Assembly (NCBI GenBank): GCA_959347315.1
Contig: OY365811.1
Span: forward strand, 43,244,991 to 43,308,990
From: Bimastos eiseni
Lineage: Eukaryota > Annelida > Clitellata > Crassiclitellata > Lumbricidae
Length of the DNA: 64,000 nt
Direction of reading: 5' to 3'
Shown here piece after piece: positions 11,961 through 23,010 of this stretch (positions are counted from its first letter, which is position 1; each line of letters starts with the position of its first letter). The notes below the pieces were generated by a model. It made no database searches, was not told the origin of the DNA, and saw only the letters and a program-made list of their open reading frames with translations. A program made the translations under genes and the position numbers.

Positions 11961-13245
11961 GAAGACTCCATCATGTTCTGTTTTCGTTCGTGTTTTCAGT
12001 CCTTTTCTTCGGATTCTCAGCGTCATAAATCTCGCCACTTAGAATTGCCTTCTATTCAAACGCGAAGTCAAGTGAACGGCGCCTAAAAGCCCTCCCGGTC
12101 GCTATTCACCCTGCAGTCTCCCCATTCGCCGTTAACGCAGGACGAGGGTCTAATGCCAGTCACTCTCCCCGACCAATTTAAAGCGCTGAAAGGAATCCGA
12201 ACATATTAGGTTGAAGAGTTCGGCCTTGTATCTACAGCTGGCAGAGGGAAGAATGAGGAATGTATTGAAGGAGGAAAATAGGGGAGTGGAGGAGGAGGAG
12301 TAGGAAAAAGAGGTTCAATAGAAATGAGGAGAAGATTGAGGAAGCAAAGGGATGAGATGGAAAACGAAGAGGAAGAGGAGGTAGAGAATAATTATGTGGA
12401 AAAGCAATAGGTGCAGTTTTGGACAGACAGATAGACAGCTAGAAAGGCAGACAAACAGGCAGAAAGATTGGCAGATATATAGACATACAGACAAGCTGAC
12501 AGACAAACAGACTGATTGACATAAAAATAGACAAACATTGACTGACTGACCTACTAAATAACTTGCTGATGGAAATGTCTTGCTGTGGATTACGAGAATT
12601 CGTCCTAAACTCATCTCAATCATCTGGATTAGACCGCATTTCTACATTGAATGATTATTTTCTCAGAATCCGTTCATAGTTGACAACAACAACGATCGAC
12701 AATTATAAACCGGAAGAAAGGGGCACTGTCACGTGACTATGAGGATCAATGAGGGTGTATCCTGTCGTATGCCAAGGGTTCGAATACAGGCAGCATAGGG
12801 TGGATTGCCTGATAGCTGAATCCGTTGTTATTGAAATTATTCAATTATTCTGCTGATATGTATTAGATCAACAAATGATTGATTTTTGACTAGGTGAAAA
12901 AAATAATATTAACTACTTTTCTATTTATGACTAGCCTTGCTGCCCGATTTCACCTAGAAATCAAAATTGAGCTCGTTGCTCCGAGTGACGCCGTAATTTT
13001 AGTACTGACACGCCTGATCTACAGTGCACGGTGACGTACCAATGTTAAATTTGCCTCGTTTTCAAATGACGTGAATGAAAATGGCGCAGGTACTCGTATT
13101 GAGTATCTGGAAAGTGTGCAAGTCTAAACCAAAAAGTGTTAAAACATTTAAATTTAGAGTTTGAGGCAAACAGTCATGGTGAAATTCGCACACGAAAGTG
13201 TTTTAATAAAAATCATATCGTCTGAATGTTCCGTTCGGTAGCCTT
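11961..13245. other. Gene-free intronic stretch
   Basis: Contains CAGACAG-type microsatellite at 12420-12540 and otherwise unique AT-rich DNA. No exon-like frame is visible. Confidence 0.5.
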
Positions 13246-13375
13246 TTAGTTGTTGCTGTTTCAGTGTAACGACGCTTACTGTGTGATGACAAAGGTTATA
13301 AGCGTTGCCCTCCTCCTTTATCCAACCTTGGGACTGGCATTGCCAGAAGGCGACAGTGGCAGAGTCTCTATACCC
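13246..13375 (+). repeat. Interspersed repeat family 1
   Basis: Carries GTAACGACGCTTACTGTGTG, then GCGTTGCCCTCCTCCTTTAT and CCTTGGGACTGGCATTGCCAG, in the same order as other copies in the window. Confidence 0.8.
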
Positions 13376-14029
13376 TTTATTGCCACACTTAATATTCAAC
13401 TCGAATATCTCACCTAGAAAAAGGTTTAATTATTATTGGACAGTTCAATTATCCGTTGCCCGCTGTTAATTCATTACAGACGTCTCTGCCACGTGTTCTT
13501 ATGAGGCAAACATCACACTAAAAAAGATGTTTTAAATATTGCCTATTCTCAGCGCTTGTAAGACGTAAAGCAACTCGAAATTATTTGATGTTACAAAGCT
13601 TTCATATTGGTTAGTTGCTTTTGACGCCATTGTATCATCACTAGGATAATTAGAGTCCTCCTCCTCCTTATCCGACCTTGGGGCTTGCACTATCACTTTC
13701 ATTAACTGATTGTAAAAATGTATTTATATAAAGTAATCACTCAAAAGCACCCCCTACTCCATCCCGAATAAAAGGTTCAAATGGACATAAATAGCATCAC
13801 CACACGATTTAGGGAACAGACGTAACTATAAAGAAAGGCCATTCCACAGGGCCTACCACATAAAAGGGCCTACCACAGAGAATGTACGACTTTGCATAGC
13901 TATTGTACGGGCAAATGGAAGCACAAGAACACCCCCGCGGACAGGGAGAAGGGAGTGATTATACAGCGGGCCCTCATCAGGGAAGTGGAGAAACCTCCTC
14001 TATACCAATAAATTGAACAGTTAGTTTTT

Positions 14030-14250
14030 TAGTTTTTCTTCAACGACGACTTGTCATTACAAACATGATTGTCGTCGCCCTCCCCTTTTCAGGTTTGGGG
14101 TCTAATACTACCAGATTATAAGCATCTTGATGGAGTCACACAGTTTTGAAATAGATCTTTATTCAAACAGGTTGGCGGTTGATTGCAGTTTAGCGACCTC
14201 ATTTATCCAGGCTTGGAACTAGCACTGCTGAACTGCAAGCAGTGACTAGA
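14030..14250 (+). repeat. Interspersed repeat family 1, two diverged pieces
   Basis: GTCGTCGCCCTCCCC...CAGGTTTGGGG at 14070-14105 and GCAGTTTAGCGACC...TCCAGGCTTGGAACTAGCAC at 14180-14225 are partial copies of the family. Confidence 0.65.
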
Positions 14251-14261
14251 GTATTAAGCAA

Positions 14262-14463
14262 TATTATTCAACAGTTTAACGAAATCTTATAGCAACACAC
14301 GCTTTTCAGAATCAGCTACGTTTCAGTTTAATTTCATATATAGTTTTAATCTTTTATCTTTATGTTGTCTTTCTTTTTTTGTGTGTTGTTTTTGATTCCA
14401 TTTCTGCATGACTGGTTGCTGAGACAGCAATATTCGACATATGGTTGTTGTAGATATTTAATA
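14262..14463 (+). repeat. Interspersed repeat family 2, copy 1
   Basis: About 200 bp, from a TTTAACGAAATCTTATAGCAAC-like start (14275 on) through TTCAGTTTAATTTCATA, TTATCTTTATGTTGTCTTTC and GCATGACTGGTTGCTGAGAC to GACATATGGTTGTTGTAGAT. It matches 26690-26935 (+) and 48318-48512 (-) over most of its length. Confidence 0.85.
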
Positions 14464-14490
14464 ACATTTAAAGGATTATTACATTGTACA

Positions 14491-14493
<3 letters not shown>

Positions 14494-14526
<33 letters not shown>
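14494..14526. repeat. (TA)n microsatellite
   Basis: Uninterrupted TA units. Confidence 0.95.
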
Positions 14527-14530
<4 letters not shown>

Positions 14531-15000
14531 GTTGTTGCAGTTTAATGACACTGTGTGGTAAGAAAGACCATGAGTATCTATCACAAGGATGGATGGATCA
14601 AAGGTTTAACAACAGCTTAAGCCGTTGCCGTCGACAGAAATTTGCTTGGCATATTACAGCACTTGCAGCTAATTTTTGTTTTTTATAATATCCCAAAGAA
14701 GCGGTGTTCCATACTTATATAAAAAGAGTTACCAGCATTTGAAAGGTGTGTGCCTCGAAAGCTACGGATAAATATGATGGTGGTTGTTGCAGTTTACGAC
14801 ACTGTGTGATAACAAAGATCATTAGCGCCACCCTCTTTCTGTATCCAGGCTTGGGACTGGCACTGGCGGAGTACTACCAGTGTAGGAGTTCTAAATAAGT
14901 ATGATGGATAGATCCAGGGTTTAACGACAGCTTATGACAACAGAGACCGTTGCTGTCGACAATAATTTGCTGGGCGTATTATGGCACTTACAGTTTGTTA
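14527..15000 (+). repeat. Interspersed repeat family 1, two long copies
   Basis: Copies begin at GGTTGTTGCAGTTTAATGAC (14530) and GGTTGTTGCAGTTTACGACA (14782). Both extend into a second block with GGATGGAT, AGGTTTAAC or CAGGGTTTAACGACAGCTTA, and a GTCGACAG/AATAATTTGCTTGG-like end. The same second block stands alone at 18800-18905. The full unit is therefore at least 220 bp. Confidence 0.85.
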
Positions 15001-15654
15001 AAGTAAATATGAATAGCATGTAGGCTTACATATAGTATTAGAGTGATGCATTTTAAAGCTGTTTAAAGAGAGAACTTTGGCAAATCGTTCAACGTGTTTC
15101 GTGATAATGGTTTTGGCTACGCAGAACTTCTTCTTATCATACAGTATTGTAGTTCACTGTTATTGAAGCTAGTTATTTTCAAGGTCCTATGCATATAATT
15201 GCCTACAATTGAACTAACGATGTCGCTCATTGTGCGGCTCCAGCTGTCAATCATACGGACTTCATTAATAATTAATGAGGAATGAGAGAAACGACCTCGA
15301 ACGAGCAAAAGCAAAGACGTTTCGACCCTTAGCGTGGAAATTGAATAAGCCTTAGCCGCTCTACGAATATAACTCGATTCTGACGAGTAGGTATTCGAGT
15401 TTCGAGTCGAGTTGATTCGATTATTGGAGGGCAAGCTGTTGTTTTCGATTCCTTTCCTTTCTTTCTTTCTTTTCCGTGATGTGATGAGCGTTGAAGCTGT
15501 AAATCCACCTTTGAAGTCTATTGCAATCTTTGATTTTTTTTATCACATAAATTTTCCTCAGTTCTTTATAAATTATTGTTTGGGAACAGAACGAAAAAAC
15601 GGTAGCGAAAAAAATATATAAAAATTACTTTGGTAATAATATTATTATTAAAAT
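15001..15654. other. Gene-free intronic stretch
   Basis: No exon-like frame, RNA gene or recognisable repeat seen. Confidence 0.5.
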
Positions 15655-15745
15655 TATTAATAACATCGTCACCGACACCGTCACCGTCACTGTCGTCATT
15701 ATCATCATCATCATCATCATCATCATTATCATCATCATCACCATC
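15655..15745. repeat. ATT then CAT trinucleotide tract
   Basis: Interrupted ATT, CGTCAC and CATCAT repeats. Confidence 0.85.
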
Positions 15746-15954
15746 CTTTTCATGGCTTGTGATTGGCACTGCTTTAGCTGACAGCTTGCGTTAGTGGAGT
15801 GCCAGATAAGATGGTGAGGGAAGAAGATAACGACCATGCATGAGAAAGCAGTAAGAACATAATTTCTAATGTGCGCTTTTGAAAAGAATGTCCGTTGCAA
15901 TTGACATTAATAGGCTTGGCATATTCCAACTCGTTTTTTTATTATTGTCTAAGG

Positions 15955-16066
15955 TAGTTGCAGTTTAACGACACTGTGTGATAACAAAGATCATTAGCGA
16001 CGCCCTCCTCCTTTATCCAGGCTTAGGACTGGCACTGGCCGAGTACTACCAGTGGCGGAGTTTAAT
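15955..16066 (+). repeat. Interspersed repeat family 1, best-preserved 5' block
   Basis: Runs TTGCAGTTTAACGACACTGT, GATAACAAAGATCATTAGCG, ACGCCCTCCTCCTTTATCCA, GGCTTAGGACTGGCACTGGC, then GTACTACCAGTGGCGGAGT. Used here as the family reference. Confidence 0.9.
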
Positions 16067-16524
16067 AATGTCTAAGATCTTCAAGGTTCTCAATCGCATT
16101 CATATAAGCTAAAATCCAAACCTTAAAAAGGTGTTTAAGGAAACGGTTTTCTAATCATACTACTACAATCAATTATCCCTCATCAACAACGACTACACAC
16201 CAAATAAAACAGAAAAAATAAACAACAGTTTGTGAAAGATGCGATTATTTTAATACAAATAAATTGTAAAAGATATGTTTCAATTAATTTTATTATCAAA
16301 TATACGAAAAAACACGCGATTTAGAATTGAGTTTTTTGTGTGTTCCAGTCTGTCTGTGTCAGTCTCTGCCTGCGTCTGCCTGTTTGTGTCTGTATCTTCT
16401 GTCTTTGTAATTGTCTGACTTTCTGCGTCTTTCTGTGTCTGTCTGTGTTTGCTCTTTGTGACAGGCATACGGAGACAACATAATGCTTTCTGCTCAGCAT
16501 AGTTTATTCAAGAGGCGAGTGACA

Positions 16525-16708
16525 ATGGACGGACGGACGGACGGACGGACGGACGGACGGACGGACGGACGGACGGACGGACGGACGGACGGACGGACGG
16601 ACGGACGGACGGACGGACGGACGGACGGACGGACGGACGGACGGACGGACGGACGGACGGACGGACGGACGGACGGACGGACGGACGGACGGACGGACGG
16701 ACGGACGG
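16525..16708. repeat. (GGAC)n microsatellite, about 46 units
   Basis: Perfect tetranucleotide array of about 184 bp with GGAT variants at the end. Frames through it encode Asp-Gly-Arg-Thr or Arg-Pro-Ser-Val repeats only. Confidence 0.97.
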
Positions 16709-16755
16709 ATGAGTGCATGAGCGGATGGATGTATAGCAACTATATTGACACATAC

Positions 16756-16757
<2 letters not shown>

Positions 16758-16822
<65 letters not shown>
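16758..16822. repeat. (TA)n microsatellite
   Basis: About 32 TA units, followed by (CAGA)n. Confidence 0.96.
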
Positions 16823-16825
<3 letters not shown>

Positions 16826-16984
16826 AGAGACAGACAGACAGACATGGGGATTGTCAGGTAGAGACGGACGAGGCAGTATTGCCGATCTGAACAGATGTGT
16901 TGGAAAATGCGATTATTTCGCGCTATGGGGACAAGAGAGAGACAGACTGACAGACAGAAACACGGATAAGTAGACGGAGACAGA

Positions 16985-16991
16985 CTCCCTG

Positions 16992-17034
<43 letters not shown>

Positions 17035-17042
17035 GCATATGC

Positions 17043-17073
<31 letters not shown>

Positions 17074-17994
17074 AGAGAGAGAGAGAGAGAGAGGGGGATT
17101 TCTTGGTCGTCATGCATATTGATGAGGTCCCGAAAGAGCGTTCGAAAGAGACGTTACGAAAAGAAAGATTAACGATTCGTTTTGCGGTCGACTCCTCCGT
17201 TGCACCTGTCCATCAGTAAACGACAAGAATTCATGTTACGACGACGATTGATGACGACGACTAAGATGATGACGAGTAAGATGTTGACTAAGATACTGGC
17301 TAAGATGATGATGCCGACAACAATGATGAAGACGACGGTTAAGATGATGATGATGACTTCGAAAACCAGTACGATGATGAAAACGACAAGGACGATGACG
17401 ACCAAGATGGTGACTAAGATGTTCATGATGATGACGCGATTAAGATGATGATGAAACCGACAAAGACTACGACGATGATGATGACGACCACAAGAATGAT
17501 GACGACAACGATCGTGACGATGATCATCATGGTGATGACTATGACTTAGATTATAATTACGACGACAGCGATGATGAGGACGACGACGAGAAATAAGCAA
17601 AATATGAATGTATTGAAATCACGGACCAACGCAAAACACATTTATTAAAAGAGAAATCTCTTCCAAATGACGTCAGCATAACACTATGACGTCATCCGAT
17701 CTTGTCATTCCGTCACGCCTCTTACTTACTCTGGTCGTCCGTCCTCTTTCATTCATTAGCTCTGTCGATCTCCATTGAAGGCAGCGCCATCTTTTGTTTT
17801 GTCCATTCTCTCTCTTCCTTCGTTCAATCATTCCTTGCACTGCCTTCCTTGTTGTTCTCTTTCCTTCCATCCATCCATCCATCCATCCATTCATTCCACT
17901 TCCATTTGTCTTCCTTAGCCTCTACTGCTCTATCTGTCTTCCACACCCTTTAGTCTCTACTTGTCAGTCGCGTTCTTATAACTGTCTCGGTTTC

Positions 17995-18041
<47 letters not shown>

Positions 18042-18106
18042 GTCTCTCTGTATCTCTGTCTCTCTGTCTCTCTGTCTCTCTCTGTCTCTGTCTCTCTGTC
18101 TCTCTG

Positions 18107-18137
<31 letters not shown>

Positions 18138-18140
18138 GTC

Positions 18141-18173
<33 letters not shown>

Positions 18174-18200
18174 GTTTCTCCCCATTTCTCTCCGTCTCTT
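16985..18200. repeat. Compound microsatellite region
   Basis: CT (16998-17025), GT (17042-17070) and GA (17073-17094) runs, GAT/GAC-rich DNA at 17235-17590, CATC units at 17870-17890 and a CT/CTGT compound array at 17990-18180. No gene is seen between them. Confidence 0.9.
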
Positions 18201-18799
18201 TTTCTCTTCAGTTATCTCTATCTCTTGTATGTAATAACACGAGCGATCGATATCGTGCACAGATTAGCATCGATCGAAGAATAGCGACCGACAAACTAGA
18301 TCGACATCCTTCCTCCGCCCGAGCGCCACGTCCGCCATTTTGTTGCCACATCAATACGACTCCACCAAAACAGCCAACCGCACCTAGTAGCGTACGAATT
18401 GAACCAAGCACACTTTAGGTCCTCCAGTATGCCCAGCGGCATGCTGTCACGTTCTCACTGATCATTCTGACAATCATTAAGACCTTACGGGATTAGGTGC
18501 GATCATCCCATTCATTCGCATGTTCGGTAGCGTGTCGTAGGTGATAGATCTTGCGTGGCTTCTCGTCTGACTAATTAGTTTGAGCGCTAATTTGCCTAAA
18601 CACTCGCATTAAGTAAATTAACCCGACATGGGTTACCGTCGAGGTTAGGCGGTCACAGACAGTCGTGTCACGAATTTTGCGCTAGGTAAATGACCCTCAC
18701 TTAGTCCCCATTGGAGCGTGACAAGCGAAGAATTTCTATCGAGTTTTGTAGCGCAGGCAATTGGGTGAATGGGAAGCAGTTCTCGACGTAACGAATTTG
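18201..18799. other. CpG-containing gene-free stretch
   Basis: 18240-18420 is comparatively CpG-rich, with CGATCGAT words, GAGCGCCACG and CGCCATTTTG, the last resembling a YY1 site. There is no exon. Confidence 0.4.
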
Positions 18800-18905
18800 C
18801 AAAACAGAAGTGTAGTGGATGGATCCAGGGTTTAACGATAGCTTATGACAGCATAGGCCGTTGCCGTCGACAGAAATGTGCTTGGCATATTTCAGCACTT
18901 TCAGC
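18800..18905 (+). repeat. Interspersed repeat family 1, 3' block
   Basis: TGGATGGATCCAGGGTTTAA, CGATAGCTTATGACAGC, GCCGTTGCCGTCGACAG, TGCTTGGCATATTTCAGCAC. It matches the second half of the copies at 14527-15000. Confidence 0.85.
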
Positions 18906-19080
18906 TTAATTTTAGCCCCACTTTATATGTTTATTTATAGTGAAATTGTAATCACTTTTAGTGGTGTGTGCCTCGACTCAGCTCGTGGAGTATTAGTTTC
19001 AGAAATCACTATGCTTGTACTTTATATATGATCGATGACATCAATTTTCGCGGTATGTATAGTATTCAAAATGATTAAAA

Positions 19081-19116
19081 TCATCATCATCATCATCATC
19101 ATCATTATTATTCTTA

Positions 19117-19207
<91 letters not shown>

Positions 19208-19222
19208 TATTATTATTATTAT
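19081..19222. repeat. CAT/ATT/AAT microsatellite, left edge of retroelement cluster
   Basis: CATCAT then long ATT and AAT runs that flank the 3' end of fragment D. Confidence 0.95.
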
Positions 19223-19472
19223 ATATGTTTCACATTATGCTGTCATCGCCCATGATGAGCTAAGTGAGTGTTGGCAATGTCCCGAAGAGGTAGGCGGCGT
19301 TCCCACGCTGAAGAACAACTAAGATACGTTGGAACAGAAATGACGTTTCCATTGGATCGTGGGTTGCAGCACTCGTTCGACTACCCAACTCTGAGATGAA
19401 CTCCAGTCCTTCACTGCTCCAAGCGCCGCCGGATTCCAAGGAGAGGGCTACGAAGTCGTGGGTGTTAGTTAC
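19223..19472 (-). pseudogene. Heavily 5'-truncated RLE-type retroelement fragment D
   Basis: The minus strand encodes only the conserved C-terminal domain (HDFVALSLES...GLEFISELGSR...ETSFLFQRI...QRGNAA). It aligns with FVPIAIETFG...FLSETGRRL...ETNFLFQNL...QRFNAV of the intact copy at 23-25 kb. The frame ends with TAG at 19260-19262. A UTR of about 40 nt containing CATCATGGGCGATGACAGC follows before the TAA repeat. Its sequence differs from the B and C elements, so it is another lineage. Confidence 0.85.
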
Positions 19473-19787
<315 letters not shown>

Positions 19788-20079
19788 TAATTATTATTAT
19801 ATTACTACTAATAATAATAATAATAATTATTATTATTATTATCATCATTATTATTATTATTATTATCATCATTATTATTATTATTATTATCTGAATTTCG
19901 CGTATCAGATTACATTATTGTTATTATTATTATTATTATTATTGTTATTATTATTACTATATCATTATTATAATGATATTATTATTATTATTACTATATC
20001 ATTATAATAATAATAATATTATTATTATTATTAATATTATCATTATATTATTATTATTATGATTATTATTATTATTATA

Positions 20080-20138
<59 letters not shown>

Positions 20139-20158
20139 CATTGTTGTTGTTGTTGTTG
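19788..20158. repeat. ATT/ATC/GTT microsatellite
   Basis: Interrupted ATT array ending in six GTT units next to the 3' end of element B. Confidence 0.95.
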
Positions 20159-22872
20159 TTATAGGTTTTCGTCCCCATCGGGCTGAACAAAAGAGCCCCT
20201 GAATGCCACTGCATTAAAATGTTGTGTACAAATAGACAGACGTTGAAAAAGATGAGTTGTTTCGCGAGGGTCTCCCATTGCCTGTGTCATACGGCAGCCC
20301 AGCTCTTGTAGAAACTCCATTCCAGTACGGTTTATGGGGCCCAGTGATTCGATGGCCACTGGCACAAAATCATGCGTGGTGGGGAGGGATGAGTACTTGA
20401 TGCACTTTTCGTTCTGCGGCATGTTCTGCTGCTCCACCGGCTGTTGATGCTGTCAGATGTACATAAGACGATGCGCATGTGTGAATGGCTGTTGCGTCCC
20501 ATGCTAGGTGTCTGCCTCTCGTCCATTGGATTAATGTGGCGCCAACTGGTCTCTTGCCATCGGTGCGGATCAGTCCCGATGGTTCTCTTGAGCTCGGAAT
20601 GTCCGCTTTCAAGAGAGCTCTCCAGATTATTTCATTTATGGCAGAGTGTCGTGCTGCTCTTCCCATTGATCTTCTGCAGACCAGACCGTGATGTCTACCT
20701 GGATCGACGCTCTCCCTGCATTGACATGGATGCGGTGCACAGAGCACTAGTCCTAGGCGAAGTCCGGCCGCAACCCTGACCGCCTCATTTGTTAATCCCA
20801 AACCGCATGAAGCCAAAGGGATAGTCCAAAGCCAGTCTCCGGCGTGCGAGGCAGATAATGCTCGCATTCTGGCTTGACTAAGTGGGTTGTCGCATCCGGT
20901 CCAGACTTTCGCTTTATCTTCGTTTATCAAAGGTCAGTCCCAGGTCTTCTGTTGGATCGGAAGCGGTATCATCGTCACTGGAAGGAAATCCTTACGAACG
21001 TTGAACATTTCCTCCTGGTACACGTCGTTCCACTCTTCCACGGCTAAGATGGCGCCCACGAGCGAGACGGTCGACGCAACTGACGCCAAATAGGCTGAAG
21101 TTGCCAGCATCGATACCCGCCTGGTCCCCAGTCCTCCATCTCTAATCGGGAGCGAAGCCTGTAACCACTGAATGTCATTGAGCTCCGTGTTGAGGATCTT
21201 CTCCAGTCCTGTTTTAGTCTGATGGTCTATTGTTTCCAGTAATGGGTGGTTCCAGCACGGAGAAGTCCGCAGCAGGTAAGTCATCTTTGCCACCCCGAAA
21301 CAGGATCTCAGCATTATGAGGGCTGCTTGTGACTGGACGTCCATAAGGTCTTTCAATATTCGATCAAATTGTTCGCTGTATTCTTGCAAGGCTTCATCAG
21401 GGGTCTTCCCTCTGAAAAGGGGAGAACCCCAAAGGGTGAGTTCCTCTGGTTCTCGTCTTCTGAAGTCCTCAAAACCCTCTCCAATCAACTCTGCCTCTGA
21501 GTAGTACTCACATTTAAGTCTGTTCAGGGAAATTCCGAGCGTAGTCTCAAGATCTTTTATCTTTGTCAAATCTTGCCGAACGTCATCCACGTTTCCACCT
21601 AGGGAAAGATCATCGAGGTACCCAAGCTTGAACGGAGATCGCAACTTCCTTAATGTCGGCTGTAGGGGCGGGCAAAACAGCGGAGGCCTTGCGGGTCTCC
21701 CCATCCTAGACCTCACTACAAATCGACCGAATTGTAGGTTATCCTCAATTGAATAGGCCTGGTGGGTGAACGCATAGAGTTCTGGGATGGTGTCATGGAC
21801 GGCTCGAAGCATTACATCTCTCCGCAGTGTGTTGAAAGCATTTGCGAAGTCCAATTGTACAAAGATTTGGTCTCGTTGCATGTTCGTCACAAAATTTCTT
21901 GCGGCGTGAACCGCTGCCTCTCCCCCTCCAGGGGTTGCAATGCCTACCTGGAACGGGGTGAAGAACTCTCTTCAGGGCATAATTATTGGCACATTTTGCT
22001 GCCAGCCTGCGCCATACATATCCGATGACAATCGGTCTGAGGCCCCCTGATTTCTTGGAAAGAGCGATAAGAGAGCCTCCAAATATCAGTTCACGTAACG
22101 CGAGTGGACAATCACCACGCAGCAGTACATTCATGAAGTCTGTCGTAGACTGGAGTAATGTACCAGCCAATTCCCTGGTGTTTATTAGGTCGAGAAGATG
22201 CTGGGGTCGGAACCCATCCGGACCCCCCGCTGAACCCGCCGGGAACGATCTAATCGCATCTTCCACTTCTCTCACAGTGACCTGGAAAGAACACGTTTGT
22301 GACGACTCAGGCAAGTCTGACATTTGGTCCGTCCATCCATTTGCTGGGTGTCTTTCCTGCATAGCGTTAAGTGATTCGGTCGCCGCCTCGACTGGGCGGT
22401 CCTGACTGCAGAGTATACGTGATGCGGCCCTGATGTTGCCCTCCTCCACCTTGGCATTCACCGCTGCCAAAAAAATCTCTCGAGCATCTACCCTCCTTCG
22501 TGTCCCTGACGCACAATCTGCTCCACATCATCCTCTCTCGCGTAGTCCTTATTCTCGAGGCGTCTTTTGCCCACATTTGCTGCATTATGTCTGCGGCCTG
22601 TCCGCTGTGGCTGTGCAGGAACGCTGGAGGCAAAGCGAAGCAGCTGATGCCATGTCTCAATGTTACTTGGGTCGTTGTTAATGGAAACCAGAATTCTCTC
22701 GAGGGCCTGTGAACAGGCGAATCGAGCAGCCTTCGGGACATGCTTCATCATGGGTTGGGTCAGCGGAGGCTTCCTCGAGCCTGGGCAAGGGCTGATACTC
22801 GGACCATGTAGGTGAACTGTGCCGTCTTTCAGGTGCAATCTGTAACAGAATCTTTAACTCTGTAACACCTAC
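20159..22872 (-). mobile_element. RLE non-LTR retrotransposon, element B (defective)
   Basis: A 2.7-kb minus-strand copy bounded by ATT repeats on both sides. In order it encodes an N-terminal helical region (KHVPKAARFACSQALERIL), the VEEGNIRAASRIL block, an RT domain with SFPAGSAGGPDGFRPQH, FVQLDFANAFNTL and the catalytic GYLDDLSLGG, a CQC...HHGLVC zinc motif, an endonuclease region and the C-terminal domain. Frames shift near 22470 and 21900-21990. A TGA interrupts the frame after KTWD (20934-20936), and the endonuclease motif reads KRPVG instead of KRPDG. The last sense codon (Leu) is followed at once by TAA from the repeat boundary. Such enzymes nick a specific target and copy their RNA into it; this copy should be inactive. 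Confidence 0.9.
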
Positions 22873-22889
22873 TATTATTATTATTGTTA

Positions 22890-22962
<73 letters not shown>

Positions 22963-22966
22963 TACA

Positions 22967-23006
<40 letters not shown>
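22873..23006. repeat. (ATT)n microsatellite between two retroelements
   Basis: ATT array with a few GTT and ACT variants. It borders the 5' end of element B and the 3' end of element C. Confidence 0.97.

Positions 23007-23010
<4 letters not shown>

Noticed and set aside
16483..16890. DGRT-repeat and RPSV-repeat frames
   Set aside because: Translation of the (GGAC)n microsatellite; open in all frames, no other coding evidence.
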